Shown here: positions 17,265 through 24,753 of the stretch, piece by piece | Numbering within the stretch: the first letter of the stretch is position 1 | Layout of the letters: every line of letters begins with the position of its first letter | DNA from: Streptomyces sp. NBC_00353 | Lineage (GTDB): Bacteria; Actinomycetota; Actinomycetes; Streptomycetales; Streptomycetaceae | Assembly: GCF_036108815.1 (NCBI RefSeq) | Contig: NZ_CP107985.1 | Location: forward strand, 1,550,001 to 1,614,000 | DNA: 64,000 nucleotides | Reading direction: 5' to 3' | Made by a program: the position numbers and the translations under genes | Notes under the pieces: model-generated | What the model saw: only the letters and a program-made list of their open reading frames with translations | The model's database searches: none | Told to the model about the DNA's origin: nothing

Positions 17265-18038
17265 TCAAGCCCTGACCGGAGCAGTCCGGGTCGCCCTCGC
17301 GGATCGCGCTACCGTCGCAGCGCGTTCAGCAGCGCTCCGGTAGGCGAACCACGGCATGAAGAACTGCGTGGTCGGGCCGACCGCGAGCGCGTACAGCACC
17401 GTGCCCACACCCACGCTCCCGCCGAGCAGCCAGCCCGCGCCGAGCACGGTGATCTCGATCAGGGTGCGGATGAGCCGGATGGAAAGCCCGGTTGCGGCGG
17501 ACGCACCGGTCATCAACCCGTCCCGGGGGCCGGGGCCGAAGCGCGCGCCGACGTAGACGGCGACGGACAACCCGTTGAGGAAGACACCCCCGACGAGCAG
17601 GCCGACCCGGGCAGGGAAGGCGAGGTGCTCGGGGATGAGCAGGAGACCGAGGTCGGATGAACACGCCAGGACGACGATGTTCGCGACGGTTCCGAACGTC
17701 GGCCGCTGCTTGAGCGGGATCCACAGCAGGAGCACGAGAACACCGACGGCGCCCGTGATCGTGCCGAAGCTCAGGGAGGTGTGGTGCTCCAGACCCTCGT
17801 TGAGGACGCTCCAGGGGTTGACGCCCAGCGAGGCGCGGACCATGAGCGAGAGGCTGAATCCGTACAGGGCGAGGCCGATGAACAGTTGGGGAAGACGCCT
17901 GCGCAAGTGCTCACCGAGGGGGACATAGGTGAGGGACGGCGGAGACGGGCGCGTCATGGGCACCGGTGGAGCGGCACTGCGTTCCTCGTGACGGCGCCGG
18001 AGTCCGCGCTCGCAGCGGTCCGTGTTCTTCTGCTCCAT
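17265..18038 (-). CDS. yczE: YczE-type integral membrane protein
   Basis: A 257-residue membrane protein from ATG 18038, which follows GGAGG by eight bases. Five or six transmembrane segments are visible, starting LPQLFIGLALYGFSLSLMVR, with the family's SLGVNPWSVLNEGL and GARFGPGPRDGLM loops. YczE proteins are widespread, and their transported substrate or function is not established. The gene is divergent from a MocR/PdxR-type regulator, an arrangement recognised in several bacterial groups, so the regulator is likely to control it. Confidence 0.85.
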   Translation of the reverse strand: MEQKNTDRCERGLRRRHEERSAAPPVPMTRPSPPSLTYVPLGEHLRRRLPQLFIGLALYGFSLSLMVRASLGVNPWSVLNEGLEHHTSLSFGTITGAVGVLVLLLWIPLKQRPTFGTVANIVVLACSSDLGLLLIPEHLAFPARVGLLVGGVFLNGLSVAVYVGARFGPGPRDGLMTGASAATGLSIRLIRTLIEITVLGAGWLLGGSVGVGTVLYALAVGPTTQFFMPWFAYRSAAERAATVARSARATRTAPVRA

Positions 18039-18088
18039 ACCAGTCGCCTCCAGCGAGTTCGGGTGGCTCAAGGCCACAGGTGGCGAGT

Positions 18089-18123
18089 CTGTACAGTGAT
18101 TGGCCCAGACAACACAGCCAATC
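18089..18123. promoter_or_regulatory. Divergent operator region between yczE and the MocR gene
   Basis: The 98-base spacer holds CTGTACAG (18089-18096), a perfect palindrome, followed by GATTGGC (18098-18104) facing GCCAATC (18117-18123) across 12 bases. It lies just before the MocR start and would serve both directions. It is a good candidate binding site for the regulator. Confidence 0.45.
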
Positions 18124-18136
18124 CGGGGAGAGTGGT

Positions 18137-19624
18137 ATGGCCGACTCGAATCCGTTCCAGCCGGTGGACCGGGTGAACCGCACCGGCCGGACCCTGGGAA
18201 GCCGACAGCTCGCCGCGCTGCTGCCCGACCCGACCGGAATGAGGCCCGCCTACCGTCACCTGGCCCGGGCGATCAGCGCGCTGATCCTGGACGGACGGAT
18301 CGCGTTGCACGTCAGACTGCCCGCCGAGCGGGAGCTGGCCACCGCTCTGAACACCAGCAGGGCCACCGTCACCGCCGTGTACGACCTGCTGCGCGAGAGC
18401 GGCTACGCGCACAGCCGTCAGGGCTCCGGTACCTGGACTGCCCTGCCGGAAGGCCGTACGCCCAGCGGCATCACCCGACTCCTCGGACCGCAGGACACCG
18501 CGATCGACCTGGCCAGGGCCGCCCCCGGTCTGCCGGAACAGACCCTCGTCGACACCCTCGTCCAGGTCGCCCCTCGGCTGGCCGAACACGCTCACACGCC
18601 CGGCTATCACCCCTACGGTCTTGCGGAACTGCGCGCCGCCATCGCCGAGCGTTTCACTCGGCGCGGCCTGGCCACCGTGCCCGAACAGATCCTGCTCACC
18701 TCAGGCGCCCAGCACGCACTCACGCTGGTCATGGGGCTGCTGTGCCGACCTGGCGACCGGATCATGGTCGAGAATCCGTCCTACCCGAACGCCCTGGAGG
18801 CCATGCGCCGCGCCCACCTCCGTACCGTGTCGGTCCCGGTGACCGATACCGGCTGGGATATCGAGATCATCGAATCGACCCTGCACCAAGTGGTGCCCCA
18901 ACTGGCCTATCTGATCCCCGACTTCCACAATCCGACCGGTTGCCTCATGCCCGATGAGGAGCGCGTCCGCATCCTGCGCGCCGCTCAGCGCTCCGGCACC
19001 TGGCTGGTCATCGACGAGACCCTGGCCGACCTCGCCCTCGACGTCCCGGCCCCGCTGCCCTTCGCCGCCCATGCCACGCCCGGGGGGACCGGCCAGGTCA
19101 TCACCATCGGCTCGATGAGCAAGACCCACTGGGGCGGTCTGCGCATCGGCTGGCTACGTGCCCCGTCGCAGCTGGTGACCGAGCTCGCCGGCCAGCGGAT
19201 CGCCACCGACATGGGCGGCTCGGTCCTGGACCAGCTCCTGGCCCTCGCCCTGCTGGCGCGGGCCGAGGAGCTGTTGCCGCCACGCCTGGAACACATGCGC
19301 GAGCAGCGCGCTGCCCTGGCTGCTGCCCTGGCCGAGCACATTCCACAGTGGACCTGGCAGCTCCCGCCCGGCGGTCTCTCCCTGTGGGTCGACCTGGGCG
19401 AGCCCATCGCCTCACCGCTGGCCGAGCGCGCCCTGGACTACGGGGTGCGGATCGAGGGCGGCGCCTACTTCGCCACCGACCCCGGCATCTTCGAACAGCG
19501 CCTCCGCATCCCGTACACAACGCCTCCCGACACCCTGCGCGAGGCCGTGCGTCGCATGGCCACCGCGCTCGCCGACGGCCTCCCGCCCTCGTCCGCCGGC
19601 CGACGGCCGCATTGGGTCGCCTGA
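18137..19624 (+). CDS. MocR/PdxR-family regulator (wHTH plus aminotransferase domain)
   Basis: A 495-residue protein with an N-terminal GntR-type winged helix (about residues 20-90: RHLARAISALILDGRIALHV, LNTSRATVTAVYDLLRESGY) and a fold-type I aminotransferase-like domain (about 120-490). The PLP lysine lies in SMSKTHWGGLRIGW. Such proteins bind PLP or a PLP adduct and act as regulators, usually not enzymes. The start at ATG 18137 is preceded by GGAGAG. Divergence from yczE suggests the YczR subgroup. The C-terminal part is complete. Confidence 0.9.
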   Translation: MADSNPFQPVDRVNRTGRTLGSRQLAALLPDPTGMRPAYRHLARAISALILDGRIALHVRLPAERELATALNTSRATVTAVYDLLRESGYAHSRQGSGTWTALPEGRTPSGITRLLGPQDTAIDLARAAPGLPEQTLVDTLVQVAPRLAEHAHTPGYHPYGLAELRAAIAERFTRRGLATVPEQILLTSGAQHALTLVMGLLCRPGDRIMVENPSYPNALEAMRRAHLRTVSVPVTDTGWDIEIIESTLHQVVPQLAYLIPDFHNPTGCLMPDEERVRILRAAQRSGTWLVIDETLADLALDVPAPLPFAAHATPGGTGQVITIGSMSKTHWGGLRIGWLRAPSQLVTELAGQRIATDMGGSVLDQLLALALLARAEELLPPRLEHMREQRAALAAALAEHIPQWTWQLPPGGLSLWVDLGEPIASPLAERALDYGVRIEGGAYFATDPGIFEQRLRIPYTTPPDTLREAVRRMATALADGLPPSSAGRRPHWVA

Positions 19625-20298
19625 CGGCATCCCCGCCGGTTGGTGCAGCAATGGCTCGTCATCCAGTGCCCAGGATTGACAGAAGGGTGCTGTCGCAGAC
19701 ACATACGCAGCGGGCCCACGGCCTCCTGACTCGTTGCGGTGATCGGTGCAGGCCACAACCGTGTTGTCGAACACCGCGTCCTTTGCGCCGCCCGGCAGCG
19801 TCCAGTCGCCGAACGACAGGTCGATGGCAGTGAGTGGATCGGCTCCGTCTGGCCATGCGTCGTCCAGCGGCCCAGGAAACGGCACTCGGGTTCGCCCCGG
19901 TGCACCGCCCGCGATCACCGTCGGCGCACTGCCGCCCACTGCTGCGATGCTCAGCACCGGCCGTCCGCCAACGGGTCCCGGGCAGACCAGCAAGGTCCCG
20001 GCCCGGACACCGCGTTCTCCGGAGGCACGCTCGCCGGCTATCGGCTACTCGACGGAGACACCCAGTCCAGTCGGGTCTCACCGGAGGCACGACGTCAGCA
20101 GAACCAGATGCTGCCTCTCGTCACATGGCGCGACAACCGGTCTGCTTCCTCACCGCCATTGCTCAGCTGCCGTCCACCGCCGCGCATGCTGACGCTGCCT
20201 CACCTGCCGCAGCCAAGACCTCGACCTCGGGAAAGAGGATCTCGCCCATGACTGAAGTTGCAAGTTCACGAAATTCCGCAGGTGCTGGCTTGGGTGGA
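19625..20298. other. No convincing gene; possible degraded coding sequence
   Basis: Roughly 670 bases between the MocR gene and a leftward hypothetical gene. All frames are broken or have skewed composition. On the minus strand around 19700-19993 a stretch (PTVIAGGAPGRTRVPFPGPL then SFGDWTLPGG) reads like real protein but has no start and is closed by stops, so a decayed gene is possible. I recognise no family. Confidence 0.3.
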
Positions 20299-20772
20299 CT
20301 AGGTTGCGCCGGGTAGACCCAGAGCGGCCAAGAGGGCTGAGGAGAGCTCTTCCGCGAACAGGGCCGACCCGGTGAGCGTCTGCCGGACAGCTTCCTCATC
20401 GGGCGTCAGCCCGGAAGTCGCCGCCCAGGCGAGCGCGCCGGCCACGGCGGGTTCGATCGGGAACTGCTCCAGAGGTATTTCGTAGCTCGTCGCCATGTCG
20501 CGATTGAGCAGAGCCTCCCAGGTGCTGCCGTCCGGCGTGGCCGCCTCGAAGAACCCCACGTCACTGTCGAGGAAAGACACCATCACGGCTGGTGTCCCGG
20601 TTCTCTGGACGAGGGTCGTCAGGCTCCGCCGTCCGGCGTCGGCGAAGTGCGTCGTCTGCCAGCCCTCCGCCAACGTGTCCGTGCCGTCAATGCCCGTGAA
20701 CCCGGCTGCCCGCATGAGCTGGTGCAGTTCCCCCGTGGACCGGGTCGTCAATGATCCGCCTGAGTTTCCCAT
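20299..20772 (-). CDS. Hypothetical protein
   Basis: A 157-residue soluble, acidic protein with no motif I recognise. ATG 20772 (MGNSGGSLTTRS) has a weak GGAGC upstream; an alternative start ten codons earlier is possible. Codon usage is typical for the genome. There is no signal peptide or membrane segment. It lies near other small unknown genes at the edge of the mobile region. Confidence 0.6.
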   Translation of the reverse strand: MGNSGGSLTTRSTGELHQLMRAAGFTGIDGTDTLAEGWQTTHFADAGRRSLTTLVQRTGTPAVMVSFLDSDVGFFEAATPDGSTWEALLNRDMATSYEIPLEQFPIEPAVAGALAWAATSGLTPDEEAVRQTLTGSALFAEELSSALLAALGLPGAT

Positions 20773-20891
20773 GCTCCGCAAGCTAGCGGATGCCTCTGAC
20801 AAGCATGCGAACTATCGGCCCGACGGTCACCGAGGTGGTCTGCCCATTCACCGCGGCTGCCTGCTGGGTCGGGCTCGTAGCGGGGACGCCG

Positions 20892-21230
20892 CTAGACATC
20901 GCGAAGGGCATCACGTAACGCCGCGGCTTGGCGGTCGAGCGCCAGGCGCATCGCGTAGGCCGTGTGCGCAGTGTCTGAGCCGACTTCCTGTTGCCGGGGT
21001 TTTGATCTGCCGCCGAGTGACAACCTCGTGGCTACGTACTCCTCACCGGCGTAGGCGAGTAGCAGGAAGACTTCTACGGTCAGATCGCGACGGCGGTATT
21101 GGACGCTGATCACCAGCGGGTAGCTGTCACTGGGATGGTGAGCCTCGGGACCAATGCAACCGAGTTCGTCACGCAGGAAGTTCATCCTCGTCGACGCCTC
21201 GGTAACGAAGGTCTTTAGACGGATGTCCAT
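20892..21230 (-). CDS. Hypothetical protein
   Basis: A 112-residue protein from ATG 21230 (MDIRLKTFVTEASTRMNFLR). It is mixed alpha/beta with a central LTVEVFLLLAYAGEEYVATR strand pair and a basic C-terminal helix. I recognise no family. It lies immediately inside the first tRNA-derived fragment, so it may be cargo of a former integrative element. Confidence 0.6.
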   Translation of the reverse strand: MDIRLKTFVTEASTRMNFLRDELGCIGPEAHHPSDSYPLVISVQYRRRDLTVEVFLLLAYAGEEYVATRLSLGGRSKPRQQEVGSDTAHTAYAMRLALDRQAAALRDALRDV

Positions 21231-21370
21231 GGTTGTGAGTATCGGTGCACTTGGGGGTTTCCGGCAGGACGGCCTTGGTAGCGGTCGGCTTGGCCTGGGG
21301 TCGAGAATGGGTGACTGGCACCGCTCTCCCTCTGACCCCGGCCTTGATCCGCTGAACCGCACCCTTGACG

Positions 21371-21411
21371 GGCCTCGGCCGGGTTCGAACCTGCGACACC
21401 CGCTTTAGGAG
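21371..21411 (-). other. tRNA-Arg(CCU)-like 3'-half fragment (candidate attachment site)
   Basis: Read leftwards from 21411 the sequence begins with the anticodon-loop and 3'-stem pattern CTCCTAAAGCGG, then a T arm GCAGG-TTCGAAC-CCGGC with one mismatched pair. The 5' half of a tRNA is not present. A tRNA cut at the anticodon loop is the usual product of tyrosine-integrase insertion. The core CCGCTTTAGGAG recurs at 22500 and 44628. Confidence 0.55.
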
Positions 21412-21511
21412 TTCGATCCTTCAGCAGCGTGGATGGCTCGGACTCGTGCCCGCCGGGCGGTCCGTAGTCCAGTTCCAGTCGCCGGGATCCGTTGCCGTCT
21501 GGCGACGTTGA

Positions 21512-21530
21512 TGTCAGCTGGTGATGTCAG
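21512..21530 (+). repeat. Paired TGTCAG arm-type direct repeat
   Basis: TGTCAG at 21512-21517 and 21525-21530, a 13-bp period. The same arrangement is found at 28498-28516 and, with one change, at 29098-29116. Two of the three copies lie about 100 bases to the right of a tRNA 3'-half fragment, the geometry of integrase arm-binding sites. Confidence 0.4.
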
Positions 21531-21817
21531 ACCGTGGGGTGTTCGTTTGGCAGGGGGGCGCGTACGAACTGGGTACATCGCTCGTCGCAAGCCCCCAAAG
21601 CGCGGAAGTTCCTTCGTGCCTCCGTGAGGCTCAGCCGGCCGTTCGGGCCGCCTCGCACTCGGTCAGCATCGTGGTCGTCCTGCCCGTCATCCTCCCAAAA
21701 GCACACGGGACAGATCTCGAAGTTGCTGCGCTCACCGAGCGCCAGGAAGCCGCAGCAAGGACAGGGGTAGGAACCGTCCTCGGCCTTCCCCTGGATGTTG
21801 ACGAATGGAGTGACCAT
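21527..21817 (-). CDS. CPCC-family cysteine-rich protein
   Basis: A 96-residue protein from ATG 21817. It has the CPCC-type zinc-ribbon-like signature: YPCPCCGFLALGER followed by EICPVCFWEDDGQDDHDADR, ending in a conserved RRNFRALGAC helix. Members are small, cytoplasmic and often near toxin or phage-like loci, but no function is settled. The ribosome site is weak. It overlaps the arm-type repeat at its 3' end. Confidence 0.7.
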   Translation of the reverse strand: MVTPFVNIQGKAEDGSYPCPCCGFLALGERSNFEICPVCFWEDDGQDDHDADRVRGGPNGRLSLTEARRNFRALGACDERCTQFVRAPLPNEHPTV

Positions 21818-22052
21818 CACGGCATCCTGCCCGGCATCGCCGCCGATCGCGAGCCAATAGGTACGAGCTGCCCAGCCAGTGGAGCCATGAGCTTGGGAAT
21901 TACCGGGCCTATGGGCATGGTTGGCGACCTGACCAGCGGCAATGGGTGCCAGAGGGAACCTTCGGGCTCGCCCTGGCATCCGCTGTTGACCGTGGCTTAC
22001 CGACCTGTCGGGCACGGATCGGGCACACCTTAGAGTCCCAGGCTTTACCGGA

Positions 22053-22448
22053 TCAGTCAGCCGCGACGGAACAGTTCTCGGGCTCGATGCCGGTGAGGTC
22101 ACACACGGCAGCGTCCGCTTGGCCCTCAGGGGAACGCTGTTGAATGACCGCCGCTGCTGCACGAGTCCCGACATCGAAGCACGTTGGATTCTGCTCCACG
22201 AGCACGCTGATGATCTTCGCCCGCGTCGCGTCTACGGTGCTCTGGCGGGAATCAGTCTCCCCCTCTTGAGACTCCCGTCGCAGTTGCCTTCGGATCTGAC
22301 CGGCCCGCTTCTCAAACTCCCGCTTGGCCTGCTCGCACGTCGCGGACCGCCCGGACACGCTGTCGTGCTGCGCTGCCCCGACGGCGTACCCGCCTATGCC
22401 GAGAGCGACTGCCCCTGCGCTGGTCAGCGCGATCAATGAACGCCTCAT
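22053..22448 (-). CDS. Small exported or membrane-anchored hypothetical protein
   Basis: A 131-residue protein. Residues 1-28 form a signal peptide or anchor (RRSLIALTSAGAVALGIGGY). The remainder is a charged helical region (EQAKREFEKRAGQIRRQLRR) and a C-terminal part with three cysteines (PTCFDVG, AVCDLTG, ENCSVAAD). The family is unknown to me. Its start lies 40 bases left of the first 37-bp repeat. Confidence 0.65.
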   Translation of the reverse strand: MRRSLIALTSAGAVALGIGGYAVGAAQHDSVSGRSATCEQAKREFEKRAGQIRRQLRRESQEGETDSRQSTVDATRAKIISVLVEQNPTCFDVGTRAAAAVIQQRSPEGQADAAVCDLTGIEPENCSVAAD

Positions 22449-22488
22449 GGCGAGGGATGCTATCTGCCCAGGTGAAGAAGCTTTCCCG

Positions 22489-22525
22489 TGACTCGGACCA
22501 CCGCTTTAGGAGCGAGTTGGGGCGA
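22489..22525. repeat. 37-bp direct repeat, left copy (candidate att site)
   Basis: It matches 44615-44651 at 36 of 37 bases and contains the core ACCACCGCTTTAGGAG. The reverse strand reads CTCCTAAAGCGG, the anticodon-loop side of a tRNA-Arg(CCU). Weaker similarity continues about 25 bases to the right in both copies. See the finding on the 22-kb interval. Confidence 0.6.
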
Positions 22526-22991
22526 GTTGGGGTCTGACATGCGGGATGCCGACTTCGGTGCCTCCTGGCTGCGGTCTCCGCCGGCTGCCGCAGTGCTGTA
22601 CCGCCTCAGCCAGGCCAGGGCCGGCGGCGTGATTGTGCTCGACAGTGCTGCTGCGTCGGTAGCCCAGTTGATCCGTTGGTATCCGCTGGTAGGGCGAACG
22701 CCATGCCAGCGCGGCCTCTGAGAAGCAGCGCTATACGTCCGTGAGGTGACTGCGTCCCTGGACATACCCTCCAGGGGCGTACAACCTCCCCGGTCGGACT
22801 CCTGGAGCAATGCTCATTACCTGTGGCGCAGAGCAGGGCAACGGCACGGCAATACGGAATAGACGGGGAGTGAATCCGTTTTAGGTTGATTTGCGGTGTA
22901 TTCTGGGAGCAAGGACGCACACTCTCACGTGTGGCGCCCTGGAAGGGCCGGCTCCGGTGGCGAGACCATCGGGGCCGCTTCCATGTCCGCA

Positions 22992-23495
22992 TCAACTCGG
23001 TGGTGCGGGGATGATGCCCATGCCCATGAGGATCTGCTCCGCGGGCGTGCTGTTTCCGTCCTGCACGGCCATGGCCATCGCAGCGCGCGCGGCGGCGGCA
23101 CCGGCCTGGGGCGGGATCACCAGGAACGAGAAGTGGTCCTGCTCACCACGCGTGACGATCATCGTGCTGTCGTCGACGGCGGACCAGTCGATACGGACGG
23201 TCCGGCCACCGATCACGAGGTGGCCCGGGGCATCGTCCCAGGCACTCGCGTCCAGACCGACCCGCGCGACGGTTCCCAGCTGGGCGACCAAGGCCTCGAT
23301 CAGCCGGGGCAGTTCGGACGCTGCGTCACGGGTACGCGGCCACCACGCACCGTCGAAGATCCCCTCACGATTGGGGGTCGTCTCCATCCGCAGCACCGCG
23401 ACCCCGGGAACGATCGGATGGCCGCTCGTGTCCGACAGGAGCAGGAGCGGCGCCGCGTCATCGGTACGGCCAGGGACATGCGCGTCCGAAGTCAT
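22992..23495 (-). CDS. DUF5994-type protein, copy 2
   Basis: A 167-residue protein with ATG 23495 after GGAGGAG. It carries the family's hallmark IFDGAWWPRTRDAASELPRL followed by VARVGLDASAWDDAPGHLVI and ILMGMGIIPAP. It is a paralogue of the gene just upstream (47-bp gap), with the same order of motifs. Proteins of this family are common in Streptomyces, often near SpoIIE-type phosphatases and anti-sigma genes, but have no known function. A phosphatase gene lies 1.2 kb to the right on the other strand. Confidence 0.75.
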   Translation of the reverse strand: MTSDAHVPGRTDDAAPLLLLSDTSGHPIVPGVAVLRMETTPNREGIFDGAWWPRTRDAASELPRLIEALVAQLGTVARVGLDASAWDDAPGHLVIGGRTVRIDWSAVDDSTMIVTRGEQDHFSFLVIPPQAGAAAARAAMAMAVQDGNSTPAEQILMGMGIIPAPPS

Positions 23496-23542
23496 GGCAA
23501 GCCACTCCTCCGGGCGTGCACGTCGATGAAGATCTCCATGCC

Positions 23543-24145
23543 TCACATCCCTTCCCTCGCGCCCGGCGCCTGGGCTACGACTGCTCCGGGACGGCGCCGC
23601 GAGGCCGGACGGGCGCTGTGGCCGCCTTCGGAGTCCCAGACCGTCTCCCGGACGAGGTCCCAGTCGGCCTCGGCCGCAGCCCGGAAGAGCTCGGCCTCCC
23701 GCATCAGCCCACTCGCGGTGAGGCTCCGTGCCGGATCGGCGGCTGCGGTCAGCAGCCAGGCGGCGGTACCCGGGTCCGTCTGCGGTGGGATCACCAGCAG
23801 GTCCCAGCGGCCGGTGGTGTAGGAGAGGAGCAGCAACTTGTTCGGGTCCTGTTCGGCCTTGAACCAGCCGAGGTGGACCATATGCCCCCGGACGGGCACC
23901 TTCTGTGGGATCACGGGCCAGACGGTGGGGTTCACCGTCACGCGGGTGATCCGCCCCCACAGCGGGTCGAGCACCGCTGTCAGCGCGGGAAGTTCCGCCG
24001 TCAGATCGCGCGACCGCGGCCACCACGCACCGTCCAGCAGAGCGGGATCGGTGCCGGCCGGGGCCAGAGAGAGGCGCGGCGGCAACGAGGACAAAGAGAA
24101 GGTCCGGTCGTCGACCGCGGACGTGTACAGAATGGTCGCAGTCAT
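23543..24145 (-). CDS. DUF5994-type protein, copy 1
   Basis: A 200-residue protein from ATG 24145, first of a tandem pair. Shared motifs are LLDGAWWPRSRDLTAELPAL, ITRVTVNPTVWPVIPQKVPV, and a C-terminal WDLLVIPPQTDPGTAAWLL that aligns with FSFLVIPPQAGAAAARAAM of copy 2. The last 40 residues extend beyond copy 2. Function is unknown. Confidence 0.75.
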   Translation of the reverse strand: MTATILYTSAVDDRTFSLSSLPPRLSLAPAGTDPALLDGAWWPRSRDLTAELPALTAVLDPLWGRITRVTVNPTVWPVIPQKVPVRGHMVHLGWFKAEQDPNKLLLLSYTTGRWDLLVIPPQTDPGTAAWLLTAAADPARSLTASGLMREAELFRAAAEADWDLVRETVWDSEGGHSARPASRRRPGAVVAQAPGAREGM

Positions 24146-24402
24146 GACGCGAACCCTGCCCCGGGCCGATCTACACCGGCCCGGCGTTGTGAATCGCCAA
24201 GAACGACACGGGCTCGGAAACTCATGTACGGAATGTTCTGGGTATGTCCAAGATACTCCGGCGGGGCATCCGGCGGAGTGCGGCAGCCCGGCGGATACGA
24301 GCTGCCCCCGACGGATCGAACGGCATGCCGGAACCTTCCGTTCACCACACCCGGAGGGAACACCGCTCGTGTCCTCGTGATTGCCGGTTCGTTACCCCCG
24401 CC

Positions 24403-24522
24403 GTGATCGCCTCTACCGTCGCCCGGCGCCTGGCCGCCGCCTCGCTGACAGCAGCCGCCCTGGCCGCACCCCTGCTCATGTCCCCGACCGCGCACGCCGA
24501 CTCGCCGGAAACCATCGGTTGA
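24403..24522 (+). CDS. Very small secreted peptide (39 residues)
   Basis: GTG 24403 opens a peptide that is nearly all signal sequence (VARRLAAASLTAAALAAPLL, then AHA) followed by only DSPETIG. The ribosome site is poor, but the reading frame stops seven bases before a perfect 14-bp terminator hairpin. This supports a real short transcript. The mature product would be only about seven residues. Alternatively the gene is a truncated secreted protein. Confidence 0.4.
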   Translation: MIASTVARRLAAASLTAAALAAPLLMSPTAHADSPETIG

Positions 24523-24528
24523 TGAACA

Positions 24529-24565
24529 GCTGAGAGGGAAGCACCAACGGCGCTTCCCTCTCAGC
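24529..24565 (+). terminator. Strong hairpin terminator
   Basis: GCTGAGAGGGAAGC (24529-24542) pairs perfectly with GCTTCCCTCTCAGC (24552-24565) across a 9-base loop. No U-tract follows, as is usual in Streptomyces. It closes the small peptide gene. Confidence 0.75.
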
Positions 24566-24753
24566 GGCCTACCTGCGCGGGAGGCCTCGGGGTTGCCCAG
24601 CCTTGCTCATAGCTCCGAGTGAACCGCGGACCGCCGACGTCATGGGCCGACATGCCGCGCTTGGCGTAATGAGCCGATCGGGCGGGCGTATCCGGTCACG
24701 TTGTTCGGAGGCGGTGACGGGGGCGATGGCGGGAAGGAGGTGGCATACCGGCC

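Noticed and set aside
21371..21411. Complete tRNA-Arg gene
   Set aside because: Only the anticodon-to-acceptor half is present; no D arm or 5' acceptor strand can be found upstream, and one T-stem pair is mismatched.
22488..22721. 77-codon frame starting in the left 37-bp repeat
   Set aside because: Its start is the repeat itself and the product has no conserved look; the repeat is better read as a non-coding att-type site.
24529..24565. Transposon terminal repeat
   Set aside because: The two 14-bp arms are only 9 bases apart and follow a stop codon, so a terminator hairpin is the better reading.
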